From NCBI GenBank assembly GCA_052085365.1, contig JBQDFP010000006.1, forward strand, positions 1 through 64,000: a stretch of 64,000 nucleotides of DNA, read 5' to 3'. Positions 8,779 through 15,821 of this stretch are shown here, one piece after another (position 1 is the first letter of the stretch; each line of letters starts with the position of its first letter). The notes under the pieces are model-generated. The model ran no database searches. It was given only the letters and a program-made list of their open reading frames with translations, and was not told the DNA's origin. The DNA comes from Canibacter sp052085365 (lineage in GTDB: Bacteria > Actinomycetota > Actinomycetes > Actinomycetales > Microbacteriaceae). The translations under genes were made by a program, and so were the position numbers.

Positions 8779-9645
8779 ATGTACCGAAAACTCGGAGTAA
8801 ACACTTGGGTCTGGGTGTCGCCCCTCGACGATGCGCTATTGCCGAAAATCGCCCGGAAAGCACAGGGGTTCGGTTTTGAACTGCTGGAACTCCCGGTTGA
8901 ACAGCTCGGCGGCTGGGACGCTGGCGCCGCCGCTGAAGTACTCAGCAGCCTGAATATGGGTGCACGTGTGGTCGGCGCGATGGGCACCGGGCGAGATCTC
9001 ATCGACGATAGATATCGTGCTGAGACGCAGGATTATCTGCGGCACTGTGTCCAAGTGGCCGAGCGCGTCGGGTCGCCCACAGTTGCAGGCCCCTTCACGG
9101 CTCGCACGGGGCGAGTGTGGCGGATGGATGCAGCAGATCGCGCCGCAACAGTCCGGACGCTGCTCGAGGCGCTTGCTCCGGTTGCCGAGTTTGCTGCCCA
9201 GCGCGGTGTGACCCTCGCGATTGAACCGCTGAACCGGTACGAGACGAGCCTGATCAACACGGTCGAGCAGGCGCTTGACGTGCTCGACCCACTACTGGGT
9301 GCAGGAGTAGGGCTTGCGCTCGACACGTATCACCTCAATATTGAAGAGCGCAGCACCGCTGACGCCATCCGAGCGGCAGGAGAACACTGCGCGGTCGTGC
9401 AAGTGTGTGGCAACGATCGCGGGCCGGTCGGCAACGACCAAACGGATTGGACAGCCGTGTTTGACGCGCTTGATGACATTGCGTACGAGGGAGCGTTGAC
9501 GCTCGAAAGCTTCACGGGTGACAATGACACGATCGCTACGGCAGCCTCTGTCTGGCGGCCTTTGGCTGACACGCAGGATGACCTTGCGCGCACGAGTGCT
9601 GAATATTTGACCCAGCTGCAACAACAAAGAAATGAGGCAATATGA
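8779..9645 (+). CDS. sugar phosphate isomerase/epimerase family protein (AP endonuclease 2-like TIM barrel)
   Basis: A 288-residue xylose-isomerase-like TIM-barrel protein. Landmarks are GFELLELPVEQLGG, LAIEPLNRYE (metal-binding Glu), GLALDTYHLNIEE (Asp/His metal ligands) and GALTLESFTG with the late Glu. This metal-site pattern is like D-tagatose/D-psicose 3-epimerases and related enzymes. ATG 8779 has GAAGGG at 8761-8766 and a GGAGG only one base before it, so ribosome positioning is uncertain. It overlaps the next gene by 4 bases. It probably acts on the imported sugar or the product of the Gfo/Idh enzyme. Confidence 0.87.
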   Translation: MYRKLGVNTWVWVSPLDDALLPKIARKAQGFGFELLELPVEQLGGWDAGAAAEVLSSLNMGARVVGAMGTGRDLIDDRYRAETQDYLRHCVQVAERVGSPTVAGPFTARTGRVWRMDAADRAATVRTLLEALAPVAEFAAQRGVTLAIEPLNRYETSLINTVEQALDVLDPLLGAGVGLALDTYHLNIEERSTADAIRAAGEHCAVVQVCGNDRGPVGNDQTDWTAVFDALDDIAYEGALTLESFTGDNDTIATAASVWRPLADTQDDLARTSAEYLTQLQQQRNEAI

Positions 9646-10661
9646 CCACGCAAGATAGTTCACGCCCGGTCACGCTCTTCACTGGTCAGTGGGCGGATCT
9701 CCCTTTTGAAGAAGTTGCCAGGCTCGCGAGTGAATGGGGGTACGACGGTCTAGAAATTGCGGCGTCGGGTGACCACCTTGACCTGCGACGTGCGGACGAA
9801 GATGATGCCTATGTACGATCCCGCCTTGAAATCCTTGATCGCTATGGCCTGCGTGTGTGGGCGATCTCCAACCATCTCGGCGGCCAGGCCGTATGTGATG
9901 ACCCGATCGACTTTCGACATGAAGCAATTGTGCGCCCGTACGTGTGGGGCGATGGCGACCCAGAGGGAGTGCGACAGCGTGCTGCTGAAGATATGAAGCG
10001 TTCAGCGCGCGTGGCTCGAAAACTCGGTGTGGATGTCGTGACCGGGTTTACCGGCTCCAAAATCTGGCCATATGTTGCAATGTTCCCGCCTGTGCCTGCG
10101 TCGGTGATTGATGCCGGCTATGAGGACTTCGCGAAACGATGGAACCCGATTCTCGACGTCTTTGATGCAGAGGGGGTGCGCTTTGCGCATGAAGTACATC
10201 CGTCCGAGATCGCGTACGACTATTGGACCACGGTACGAGCGATTGAGGCTATCGATCACCGTCACGCATTCGGACTGAACTGGGACCCCAGTCACCTGGT
10301 CTGGCAGGGCATCGACCCTATTGGCTTCATCGTGGATTTCGCAGACCGGATCTGCCATGTCGATTGCAAAGACACACGGCTGAGGCCTCCAACGGGGCGT
10401 TCCGGAATCTTGGGCTCACACCTGCCATGGGGTGACCCTCGTCGTGGCTGGGACTTTGTTTCTACAGGGCACGGCGACACCCACTGGGAAGACGGGTTTC
10501 GGGCGCTCGACGCCATCGGTTACAACGGACCAATCTCTATCGAATGGGAGGACGCCGGCATGGACCGTCTTCATGGTGCTGCCGAGGCCGTCGGTCATAT
10601 TCGATCGCTGCTCTGGAAGAAGCCCGAGGCATCGTTTGACGCGGCGTTCTCAAATCAGTGA
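9642..10661 (+). CDS. sugar phosphate isomerase/epimerase family protein
   Basis: A 339-residue TIM-barrel protein of the xylose-isomerase-like superfamily, longer than its neighbour. Motifs include GYDGLEIAASGDHLDL, VRFAHEVHPSEIAYD (metal Glu), FGLNWDPSHLVWQGID (Asp/His), ICHVDCKD and ISIEWEDAGMDR (final Glu). Similar proteins occur with Gfo/Idh dehydrogenases in sugar and inositol-like pathways. Last gene of the ROK-controlled operon, followed by a strong terminator. The precise reaction is not known. Confidence 0.87.
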   Translation: MTTQDSSRPVTLFTGQWADLPFEEVARLASEWGYDGLEIAASGDHLDLRRADEDDAYVRSRLEILDRYGLRVWAISNHLGGQAVCDDPIDFRHEAIVRPYVWGDGDPEGVRQRAAEDMKRSARVARKLGVDVVTGFTGSKIWPYVAMFPPVPASVIDAGYEDFAKRWNPILDVFDAEGVRFAHEVHPSEIAYDYWTTVRAIEAIDHRHAFGLNWDPSHLVWQGIDPIGFIVDFADRICHVDCKDTRLRPPTGRSGILGSHLPWGDPRRGWDFVSTGHGDTHWEDGFRALDAIGYNGPISIEWEDAGMDRLHGAAEAVGHIRSLLWKKPEASFDAAFSNQ

Positions 10662-10715
10662 TGATCTGCAGAATTGCGTCAATGACAAACAACAAAATAG
10701 GCCGTAGTTAAGCCG

Positions 10716-10755
10716 AAAGGCCGGGCACTCAGTGATGAGTTGCCCGGCCTTTCTG
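10716..10755. terminator. rho-independent terminator, probably bidirectional
   Basis: A perfect 12-bp stem, AAAGGCCGGGCA (10716-10727) and TGCCCGGCCTTT (10741-10752), with a 13-base loop. It ends the sugar operon on the plus strand. Read on the minus strand it lies directly after the tRNA-Ser 3' end, so it can serve both. Confidence 0.88.
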
Positions 10756-10756
10756 T

Positions 10757-10846
10757 TGGCGGAAGTGACAGGATTTGAACCTGCGATGCGGAGAACCGCA
10801 TACATGGATTCCAGCCATGCTCTTTAGGCCGCTCAGACACACTTCC
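10757..10846 (-). tRNA. tRNA-Ser (GGA anticodon)
   Basis: A 90-base class II tRNA on the minus strand. Acceptor GGAAGTG/CACTTCC, discriminator G and encoded CCA, anticodon stem CATGG/CCATG with loop CTGGAAT (GGA), a long variable arm (TGCGG/CCGCA) and a normal T arm. A TATTAT at 10855-10860 on the minus strand may be its -10 box. Confidence 0.96.
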
Positions 10847-11028
10847 AGGGTTCAATAATACAGAACTCGAGCGAGCAACGCGAACGCAGGCAGTCTCAGC
10901 ATCGACCTTTGGTGTCAGAGTGTGTCACCTGACGTAACGAACTCGAGGCTTATCGTCGGTTCCGGTTAGTCTCAGGATGTGATCTACCGGCCCCGGCTGG
11001 ACATACAAAATGCAGTGGAGGACGCACA

Positions 11029-12237
11029 ATGACCCAGATTGAGACAACAACAGCGGGCAGTCTGCCCCGTACCGATGCGCTGATCGCAGCAAACGCTGCC
11101 CGCACTTTTGAAGACGACGGGTTCACACTGAAAGTAACCCCCGAATACCAGGAACTCGTTGCCGAAGCAGTCCGCGACGTTGTAGAACGCCAGCGTGACG
11201 TTGGCATCACGCAGCCCGGCGACGGCGAATTCGGTAAAGCCATGTCGAACGCAGTCGACTATGGCGCATGGTGGTCATACTCGTTCCAACGCAACTCGGG
11301 CCTCTCGCTCACTGGTAAAGACATTTTCACGGCGCAGCCCGTTCGTTCAGAGCCCGGCAATGTGAAGCTCACGAGCTTCCCGGACCGTCGTGATTGGACC
11401 AAGTTCAAAGACGCCTACCAGGACCCCAGCAGCGGCATTAGCACTGGCAAGAACGCAACTGACTTCCCGGCAACTAACGGTCCGATCGAATACATTGGTC
11501 AGGACGCTGTCGCAGCCGACGCACGAAACCTGAAGAGCGCACTGCGTGACGGAGAGAAAGGCTTCCTCACCGCAATCGCACCCGGTTCAGCAGCACGTAT
11601 CGAGAACGACTATTACCCAACCGAGCAGGACCACATTGACGCGTGGGTGAAATCACTGCGCAACGAGTATCAGGCGATCACTGATGCTGGCCTCATTGTG
11701 CAGCTCGACGACCCATCACTGGCCGAAAACTGGGACCAGATCAACCCAGAACCAACTGTTGAAGACTACCTCGCGTTCACACAGATTCGCATTGATGCAA
11801 TCAACGAAGCAATCAAGGGCCTGCCAAAAGCACAGGTGCGCCTGCACCTGTGCTGGGGTTCATGGCACGGACCGCACACCACCGACATTGAACTGAAGCA
11901 CATTCTCAAAACCGTGCTCGGTGCAAACGTCGGCCAGATCTCCTTCGAAGCCGCCAACGCGCGTCACGAACACGAGTGGGCCGTGTGGGAAGAAAACAAG
12001 AACATTATCCCTGACGATTTGATTCTCGTGCCCGGTGTAGTTGGTCACTCAACGAACCTGGTTGAGCACCCAGAACTGGTTGCCCAGCGCATCGAACGTT
12101 TCGCAAAAGTTGTGGGCCCAGAACGAGTCACCGCAGCCACAGACTGTGGCCTCGGCGGACGTGTTCACCCGCAGATCGCGTGGGCAAAACTAGAAAGCCT
12201 GGGCGAGGGCGCACGACTCGCGGCGAAGCGCGTCTAA
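11029..12237 (+). CDS. cobalamin-independent methionine synthase (MetE C-terminal)-like protein
   Basis: A 402-residue protein of the MetE C-terminal / UROD-like TIM-barrel family. It lacks the N-terminal half of full MetE (usual length about 750), so it belongs to the short group that includes YxjG/YxjH. It begins with the family TTTAGSLPR, has GQPGDGEFGK-like GITQPGDGEFGK, a metal-binding HLCWGSWHGPH and a late TDCGLGG whose Cys completes the zinc site. ATG 11029 follows GGAGGACG. It stands alone between tRNA-Ser and a terminator. The methyl donor and acceptor are unknown; homocysteine or another thiol is likely. Confidence 0.88.
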   Translation: MTQIETTTAGSLPRTDALIAANAARTFEDDGFTLKVTPEYQELVAEAVRDVVERQRDVGITQPGDGEFGKAMSNAVDYGAWWSYSFQRNSGLSLTGKDIFTAQPVRSEPGNVKLTSFPDRRDWTKFKDAYQDPSSGISTGKNATDFPATNGPIEYIGQDAVAADARNLKSALRDGEKGFLTAIAPGSAARIENDYYPTEQDHIDAWVKSLRNEYQAITDAGLIVQLDDPSLAENWDQINPEPTVEDYLAFTQIRIDAINEAIKGLPKAQVRLHLCWGSWHGPHTTDIELKHILKTVLGANVGQISFEAANARHEHEWAVWEENKNIIPDDLILVPGVVGHSTNLVEHPELVAQRIERFAKVVGPERVTAATDCGLGGRVHPQIAWAKLESLGEGARLAAKRV

Positions 12238-12252
12238 AAGCACTGTATTCTT

Positions 12253-12290
12253 GAGAGGATCGCACCAACACGGTGCGATCCTCTCTGTGT
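12253..12290 (+). terminator. rho-independent terminator after the MetE-like gene
   Basis: A perfect 14-bp stem, GAGAGGATCGCACC (12253-12266) with GGTGCGATCCTCTC (12272-12285), a 5-base loop and a short T-rich tail. Confidence 0.88.
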
Positions 12291-12346
12291 TTATAGCAGG
12301 GGAGCGGATCGCTCACGCTCGGTGCAAAGGATGAGGTGAAATCGTA

Positions 12347-13081
12347 TTGATTGAGGTGCGGATCGTTGCGAATGCTGCAACTGGCGGCAGCATGCTCGCA
12401 GATGAAATCTTTGGCCTCATCAGTGCCGGACCGGAAGCTGTGCTCGGAGTCGCAACCGGGAGTTCACCAGAATTTGTGTACCAGTCTCTCGCTGAGAAGC
12501 TGCGGACGAAACCCGTCGATGTGTCACGCGTGAAAGCCTTCGCGCTTGATGAGTATGTCGGCATCGACTACGGCGTTCCGCAGAGCTATCACACGTATAT
12601 TCAGCAGCACGTCACTGAACCGCTCGGACTTGATCCACAATTTGTTTACGTCCCTGAAGGGACCGGTGAACCTGGCGTGAAGATCACCGAATATGATGAT
12701 GGCATCGCGACCGCCGGTGGTATTGATTTACAGATTCTTGGGATCGGGCACAACGCGCATATTGGTTTCAACGAACCAGGCACGTCCTTCGACATGCCCA
12801 CGCATATTGAACGGCTCGAAATGAGCACACGTGAAGCGAATAGCCGCTTTTTTGGCAGTATTCATGAGGTTCCCACATTGAGTGTTACGCAGGGACCCGC
12901 GACAATTATGCGCGCTCGCCGCATCGTGTTGCTCGCGTTCGGTGAGGGAAAAGCGCAGGCGGTTGCTGATGCCGTGCGGGGTGGCGTGACCGAACAGGTG
13001 CCGGCCTCAATATTGCAACGCCACCGCAACGTCTCGTTTATTGTGGACGAAGCGGCAGCGTCACTGTTGTCAGAACGTTAA
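12347..13081 (+). CDS. nagB: glucosamine-6-phosphate deaminase
   Basis: A 244-residue enzyme converting glucosamine-6-phosphate to fructose-6-phosphate and ammonia. The family motifs are clear: GVATGSSPE (phosphate loop), FALDEYVGI (catalytic Asp) and LGIGHNAHIGFNEPG (His and the substrate loop). The start is TTG 12347, with GATGAGGTG upstream; no ATG fits better. No nagA or transporter is adjacent. It converges with the FMN reductase gene, whose stop lies 4 bases away. Confidence 0.93.
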   Translation: MIEVRIVANAATGGSMLADEIFGLISAGPEAVLGVATGSSPEFVYQSLAEKLRTKPVDVSRVKAFALDEYVGIDYGVPQSYHTYIQQHVTEPLGLDPQFVYVPEGTGEPGVKITEYDDGIATAGGIDLQILGIGHNAHIGFNEPGTSFDMPTHIERLEMSTREANSRFFGSIHEVPTLSVTQGPATIMRARRIVLLAFGEGKAQAVADAVRGGVTEQVPASILQRHRNVSFIVDEAAASLLSER

Positions 13082-13085
13082 ATGG

Positions 13086-13670
13086 TTACGCGTTTTCCCG
13101 TAGCGGGCTGAGCACGCTATCGAGTGCCGTGATCTCATCAAGAATGAGACCCAGCACAGTTTCTTGCTGCTCAGTGGGCTGGAACTCGCTGTTGTCATCC
13201 AGCTGCGTCTGTGCAAAGTTTGCTTCGATCATGCCGTGCGTCAGCACCATGCCAAGGTTAGCGACAACGGGTTTTAACGCTGCCTGTGCGCGGGTGCCAC
13301 CAGAGTTGCCGCCCCAGTTTACGAAGCTGACAGGCTTACGGTCCCATTCGAGCACGAGGTAGTCGAGAGCGTTCTTTATTGGTGCTGAATAGCTGTGATT
13401 GTATTCGGGGAACGCGAGGATGTAGGCGTCTGCAGAGCCGACTCGTTCAGCCCAGTCCTTGGTTACCTGCTGTGTGTACTGCTGTGCACGCGGATGGTTG
13501 GGTTCACTCATGAATGGCAGGTTAATTTCGCGCAGATCAGCGAAGTCAACGTCAAAGCGATCATCTGCCTCGGCTGCCTGGCGTACCCAGTCCGCAATGT
13601 GTTGACCGAATCCTTGTTCACGGACACTGCCGAGGATAATCATGAGTCGTGTCTGACCGTCTTGTGCCAT
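13086..13670 (-). CDS. NADPH-dependent FMN reductase family protein
   Basis: A 194-residue flavodoxin-fold oxidoreductase. The N-terminus has IILGSVREQGFG (FMN phosphate loop), then LAFPEYNHSYSAPIKNALDYL, the family core motif, and FVNWGGNSGG. ATG 13670 has AGAAAGAAGG upstream; a GTG-like extension of nine codons to 13697 has no support. It reduces quinones, azo compounds or metal ions in related proteins; the substrate is unknown here. Confidence 0.92.
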   Translation of the reverse strand: MAQDGQTRLMIILGSVREQGFGQHIADWVRQAAEADDRFDVDFADLREINLPFMSEPNHPRAQQYTQQVTKDWAERVGSADAYILAFPEYNHSYSAPIKNALDYLVLEWDRKPVSFVNWGGNSGGTRAQAALKPVVANLGMVLTHGMIEANFAQTQLDDNSEFQPTEQQETVLGLILDEITALDSVLSPLRENA

Positions 13671-13879
13671 GGGACCTTCTTTCTGACTTCGAACCATACC
13701 TATAAAACTCTAGCTGAACGCTGTGGGCCGCTCATCGCTTGAACTATAGCGATTTTGTTCGCTTGTCTAACTGAACGCGTGGGATGTACCCGATAATGCT
13801 CCTGCGCAGTATTCCCACGAGGGCATACATTGGGGGTCGCTACCGAAAGACCCTTGCAACCAAGACCCTGTTGATTAGT

Positions 13880-14033
13880 CTGTGCGTTGCGACGGAGGGA
13901 CGAACAGATTTTCTCGAGGAATTTCGGTCCCCGTGGGGGTGCAACGATCCTTTTTCCAAGCTCATCGTCAACAACTCGAAGTCTTGATGCATGTACCAGC
14001 ATTGGATATAAATTCAACTATTTGTGTGTTCAT
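13880..14033 (-). pseudogene. decayed second copy of the Imm33-like immunity gene
   Basis: On the minus strand an ATG at 14033 opens a frame reading NTQIVEFISNAGTCIK, which matches the N-terminus IEFIPSAGACLVSK of the intact gene at 15155. It then stops, and the sequence rejoins the C-terminal end (VVDDELGKRIV; intact copy MVNDELGKRIV). About 60 codons in the middle are lost, and a 1-base deletion near 13942 shifts the frame. Homology at DNA level runs to about 13880, around the shared sequence GACGGAGGGACGAACAG. Confidence 0.75.
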
Positions 14034-14037
14034 AGAT

Positions 14038-14301
14038 CTAGATTGCGGTACCGCGGTTCCAACCTGGCTTTTGAATGAGGCGTTCGTCATGCTCTCGTTT
14101 GCGACATTCGTCGGCGAACGTAAGCGCGCGATCGGGATTTTTAGAGAAAGACTCAAATTCTGTGTCGCTCAGTTTAAAGTACTCCTCGTAGTCCACAATC
14201 CCATTGGTGACGGGGACTGACAAGTACAAAGTTTCGCTCTCAAGCTCGACGCCCAGCGAGTATCGGTTTTCGACCGAAACGTACTTATCTTCAAATTTCA
14301 C
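14038..14301 (-). CDS. putative immunity protein of an orphan toxin tip
   Basis: An 87-residue acidic protein with GTG start at 14301. It is not assigned to a named family, but small proteins with the same features (VDYEEYF, a central acidic helix, ADECRKREHDERLIQKPG near the end) occur as immunity proteins next to polymorphic toxins. The G of its GTG is also the last base of the stop codon of the upstream toxin-like remnant (14301-14465), the tight coupling usual for toxin-immunity pairs. It lies in an AT-richer stretch than its surroundings, suggesting transfer. Confidence 0.6.
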   Translation of the reverse strand: MKFEDKYVSVENRYSLGVELESETLYLSVPVTNGIVDYEEYFKLSDTEFESFSKNPDRALTFADECRKREHDERLIQKPGWNRGTAI

Positions 14302-14465
14302 TATTGCTCTTTTATAGGAGTCTGTGTGTAGTCAACGTTCGGCTCAAGGCCCCGCCCGTCCATAACGCCCGCAGTGATACCTGTAGGTAACTTACCGCCA
14401 GGAAGCCCTTCGGCATACCAACTTTGTCGGGGAATCTGGTCGTTGAATAGATCAACCCGATGCGT
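14301..14465 (-). pseudogene. orphan toxin C-terminal tip (remnant)
   Basis: An open frame of 54 codons on the minus strand between an in-frame TAG at 14466-14468 and TAG at 14301-14303, with no start codon at its 5' end. It reads as a protein C-terminus: RVDLFNDQIPRQSWYAEGL near the start, GGKLPTGITAGVMDGRG in the middle and NVDYTQTPIKEQ at the end. It directly overlaps the start of the small immunity gene. Polymorphic toxin loci often keep such displaced tips with their immunity genes. The toxin family cannot be named from this fragment. Confidence 0.6.
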
Positions 14466-14500
14466 CTACAAAGCTGAGTCAGTCTCAAAAACTTAGACGA

Positions 14501-14776
14501 CTAGAGACCTGTATTGCGGAACAGTTCGCGGTCAATCTGTGCATGTACTTTTTTGCGACGGAGTCGATCAATGAAATCGTCGAGAAGCGCAGATTCATTT
14601 TGGTACTGACGAATACTTTTAGGCCAGGGAGTGGCTCTCTCATCTGTATAAAAGAGCTCCCAAGTTGATTCAGCGCGACGGATAACAATCGAGTTCGGGC
14701 GAAGCGGTTGATCAAACCAGACGTAGCCGGTAAGGGTTTCGTGCTCGATCACCAGTTGTGCCTGGGCGATATTCAC
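14501..14776 (-). CDS. putative immunity protein, start uncertain
   Basis: About 91 residues from a possible GTG at 14776, with no clear ribosome binding site. The frame stays open further upstream to 14944, but there it reads the C-terminus of the Imm33-like gene out of frame, so that part is not protein. The remaining sequence (WFDQPLRPNSIVIRR, STWELFYTDERATPWP, DDFIDRLRRKK) looks like a small globular protein with a final helix of the kind seen in polymorphic-toxin immunity proteins. The gene may have lost its original 5' end when the array was rearranged. Confidence 0.5.
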   Translation of the reverse strand: MNIAQAQLVIEHETLTGYVWFDQPLRPNSIVIRRAESTWELFYTDERATPWPKSIRQYQNESALLDDFIDRLRRKKVHAQIDRELFRNTGL

Positions 14777-14789
14777 AATTGTTGCGAGG

Positions 14790-15155
14790 TTAGTCTGCGC
14801 GTTGTGACGGAGGGACGAACAGATTTTCTTGGGGAATTTCTTTCCCCGTGGGGGTGTCAACGATCCGTTTCCCAAGTTCATCGTTGACCATTTGGAGATC
14901 TGACCCGACTGTAAAGTCCCAGATACCAATAAGCGCGGGTTCAATCATGCAGACTTGGTTGAAGTCGATAATGGTGAGGTTGTTGGCATCAGCAAGGTAT
15001 TCACTCGTGTCGATGTGACTGAAAATGCGCCAGCCATTATCCGCAGGAAACTTGCTCTGTTCACGGATCATCCAACGCACCTGACCATTGCCCTCGAGAA
15101 CATTCTTCGAGACAAGACAAGCCCCGGCGCTAGGAATGAATTCGATAGTCTCCAT
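14790..15155 (-). CDS. Imm33-like (DUF2185) immunity protein
   Basis: A 121-residue protein. ATG 15155 follows GAGGAG. The body resembles the DUF2185/Imm33 domain: ACLVSKNVLEG at the start, WMIREQSKFPADNGWRIFS in the middle and LTIIDFNQVCMIEP followed by a short helix. This family is found as immunity proteins in polymorphic toxin loci. It is the second immunity gene after the toxin. The last 40 residues are also found, broken, at 13880-13985, so the gene has been duplicated in the array. Confidence 0.7.
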   Translation of the reverse strand: METIEFIPSAGACLVSKNVLEGNGQVRWMIREQSKFPADNGWRIFSHIDTSEYLADANNLTIIDFNQVCMIEPALIGIWDFTVGSDLQMVNDELGKRIVDTPTGKEIPQENLFVPPSQRAD

Positions 15156-15209
15156 GAGAGCTCCTCGTTGGTGTCGTTGGTGCGGCGTTAGAGTACTTCT
15201 TGGACATGC

Positions 15210-15803
15210 TCAGGCGTCATCTGGGATAGTGATGCCGCGGCTTTCAATGAACTGATCCATACGTGCTTTCAACCCAGCGTATATTGGGTTTGAATTCGCT
15301 GCGTTGGTGAATGTGCGATAAGTGCTGTAGCCGGCCCTATTCTTCTTAAAGAGATCGAGCTCGTCAAGGGTAAAGAAGTAGTCGAAGACCTGAGAGTAGT
15401 TATCTTCTTTCACAGTAGAGCCCGTGAGAAACATTTGGGCAGGCATACCAAACTTTTTGGCGGCACAGTTAATGTCAGCACCAGCTTCAACAAGGCGTTT
15501 CACGAGCGGAAGTTCGAGTTCACCGTCATGGTTACGCCCACTGAACAGTATGTGGAAGACGTTGGCGTTCTCACTCTTGTTTACGGTTGTTGCGTCCGCA
15601 CCGGCGTCAAGAAGCGCATGTGCAATTTTGATGCGGTCTACAACCGATGAGTTTTTGAGTGCGCCAAAGAGAGCTGTAGTGCCTTCCTCAACTCTCGAGG
15701 CAAGCTCTTGGATGTCATACTGTTCAGCAAAATCATCGTAGGACAGTCTTTTTAACTTGAGATTTGTGACGAAAAGACTTCGAGTTTGGGGATCGTTCGA
15801 CAT
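15210..15803 (-). CDS. ankyrin-repeat protein, likely immunity protein of the GH-E toxin
   Basis: A 197-residue protein (201 if the GTG at 15815 is used) immediately downstream of the toxin gene. It contains ankyrin-type units: KIAHALLDAGADATTVN and PLVKRLVEAGADINCAAK. Ankyrin proteins are a known class of immunity protein for nuclease toxins. The spacing of 18 bases from the toxin stop and the GGAAGG sequence just after that stop support coupled translation. Specific pairing with this toxin is inferred from position. Confidence 0.75.
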   Translation of the reverse strand: MSNDPQTRSLFVTNLKLKRLSYDDFAEQYDIQELASRVEEGTTALFGALKNSSVVDRIKIAHALLDAGADATTVNKSENANVFHILFSGRNHDGELELPLVKRLVEAGADINCAAKKFGMPAQMFLTGSTVKEDNYSQVFDYFFTLDELDLFKKNRAGYSTYRTFTNAANSNPIYAGLKARMDQFIESRGITIPDDA

Positions 15804-15821
15804 GAAACTACGCACGCCTTC

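Noticed and set aside
10860..11028. S-adenosylmethionine or cobalamin riboswitch before the MetE-like gene
   Set aside because: The leader is short and I could not find the conserved core of a known riboswitch; nothing else was recognised.
14777..14944. N-terminal extension of the 14501 immunity gene
   Set aside because: This part reads the end of the Imm33-like gene out of frame, so the open frame there is incidental.
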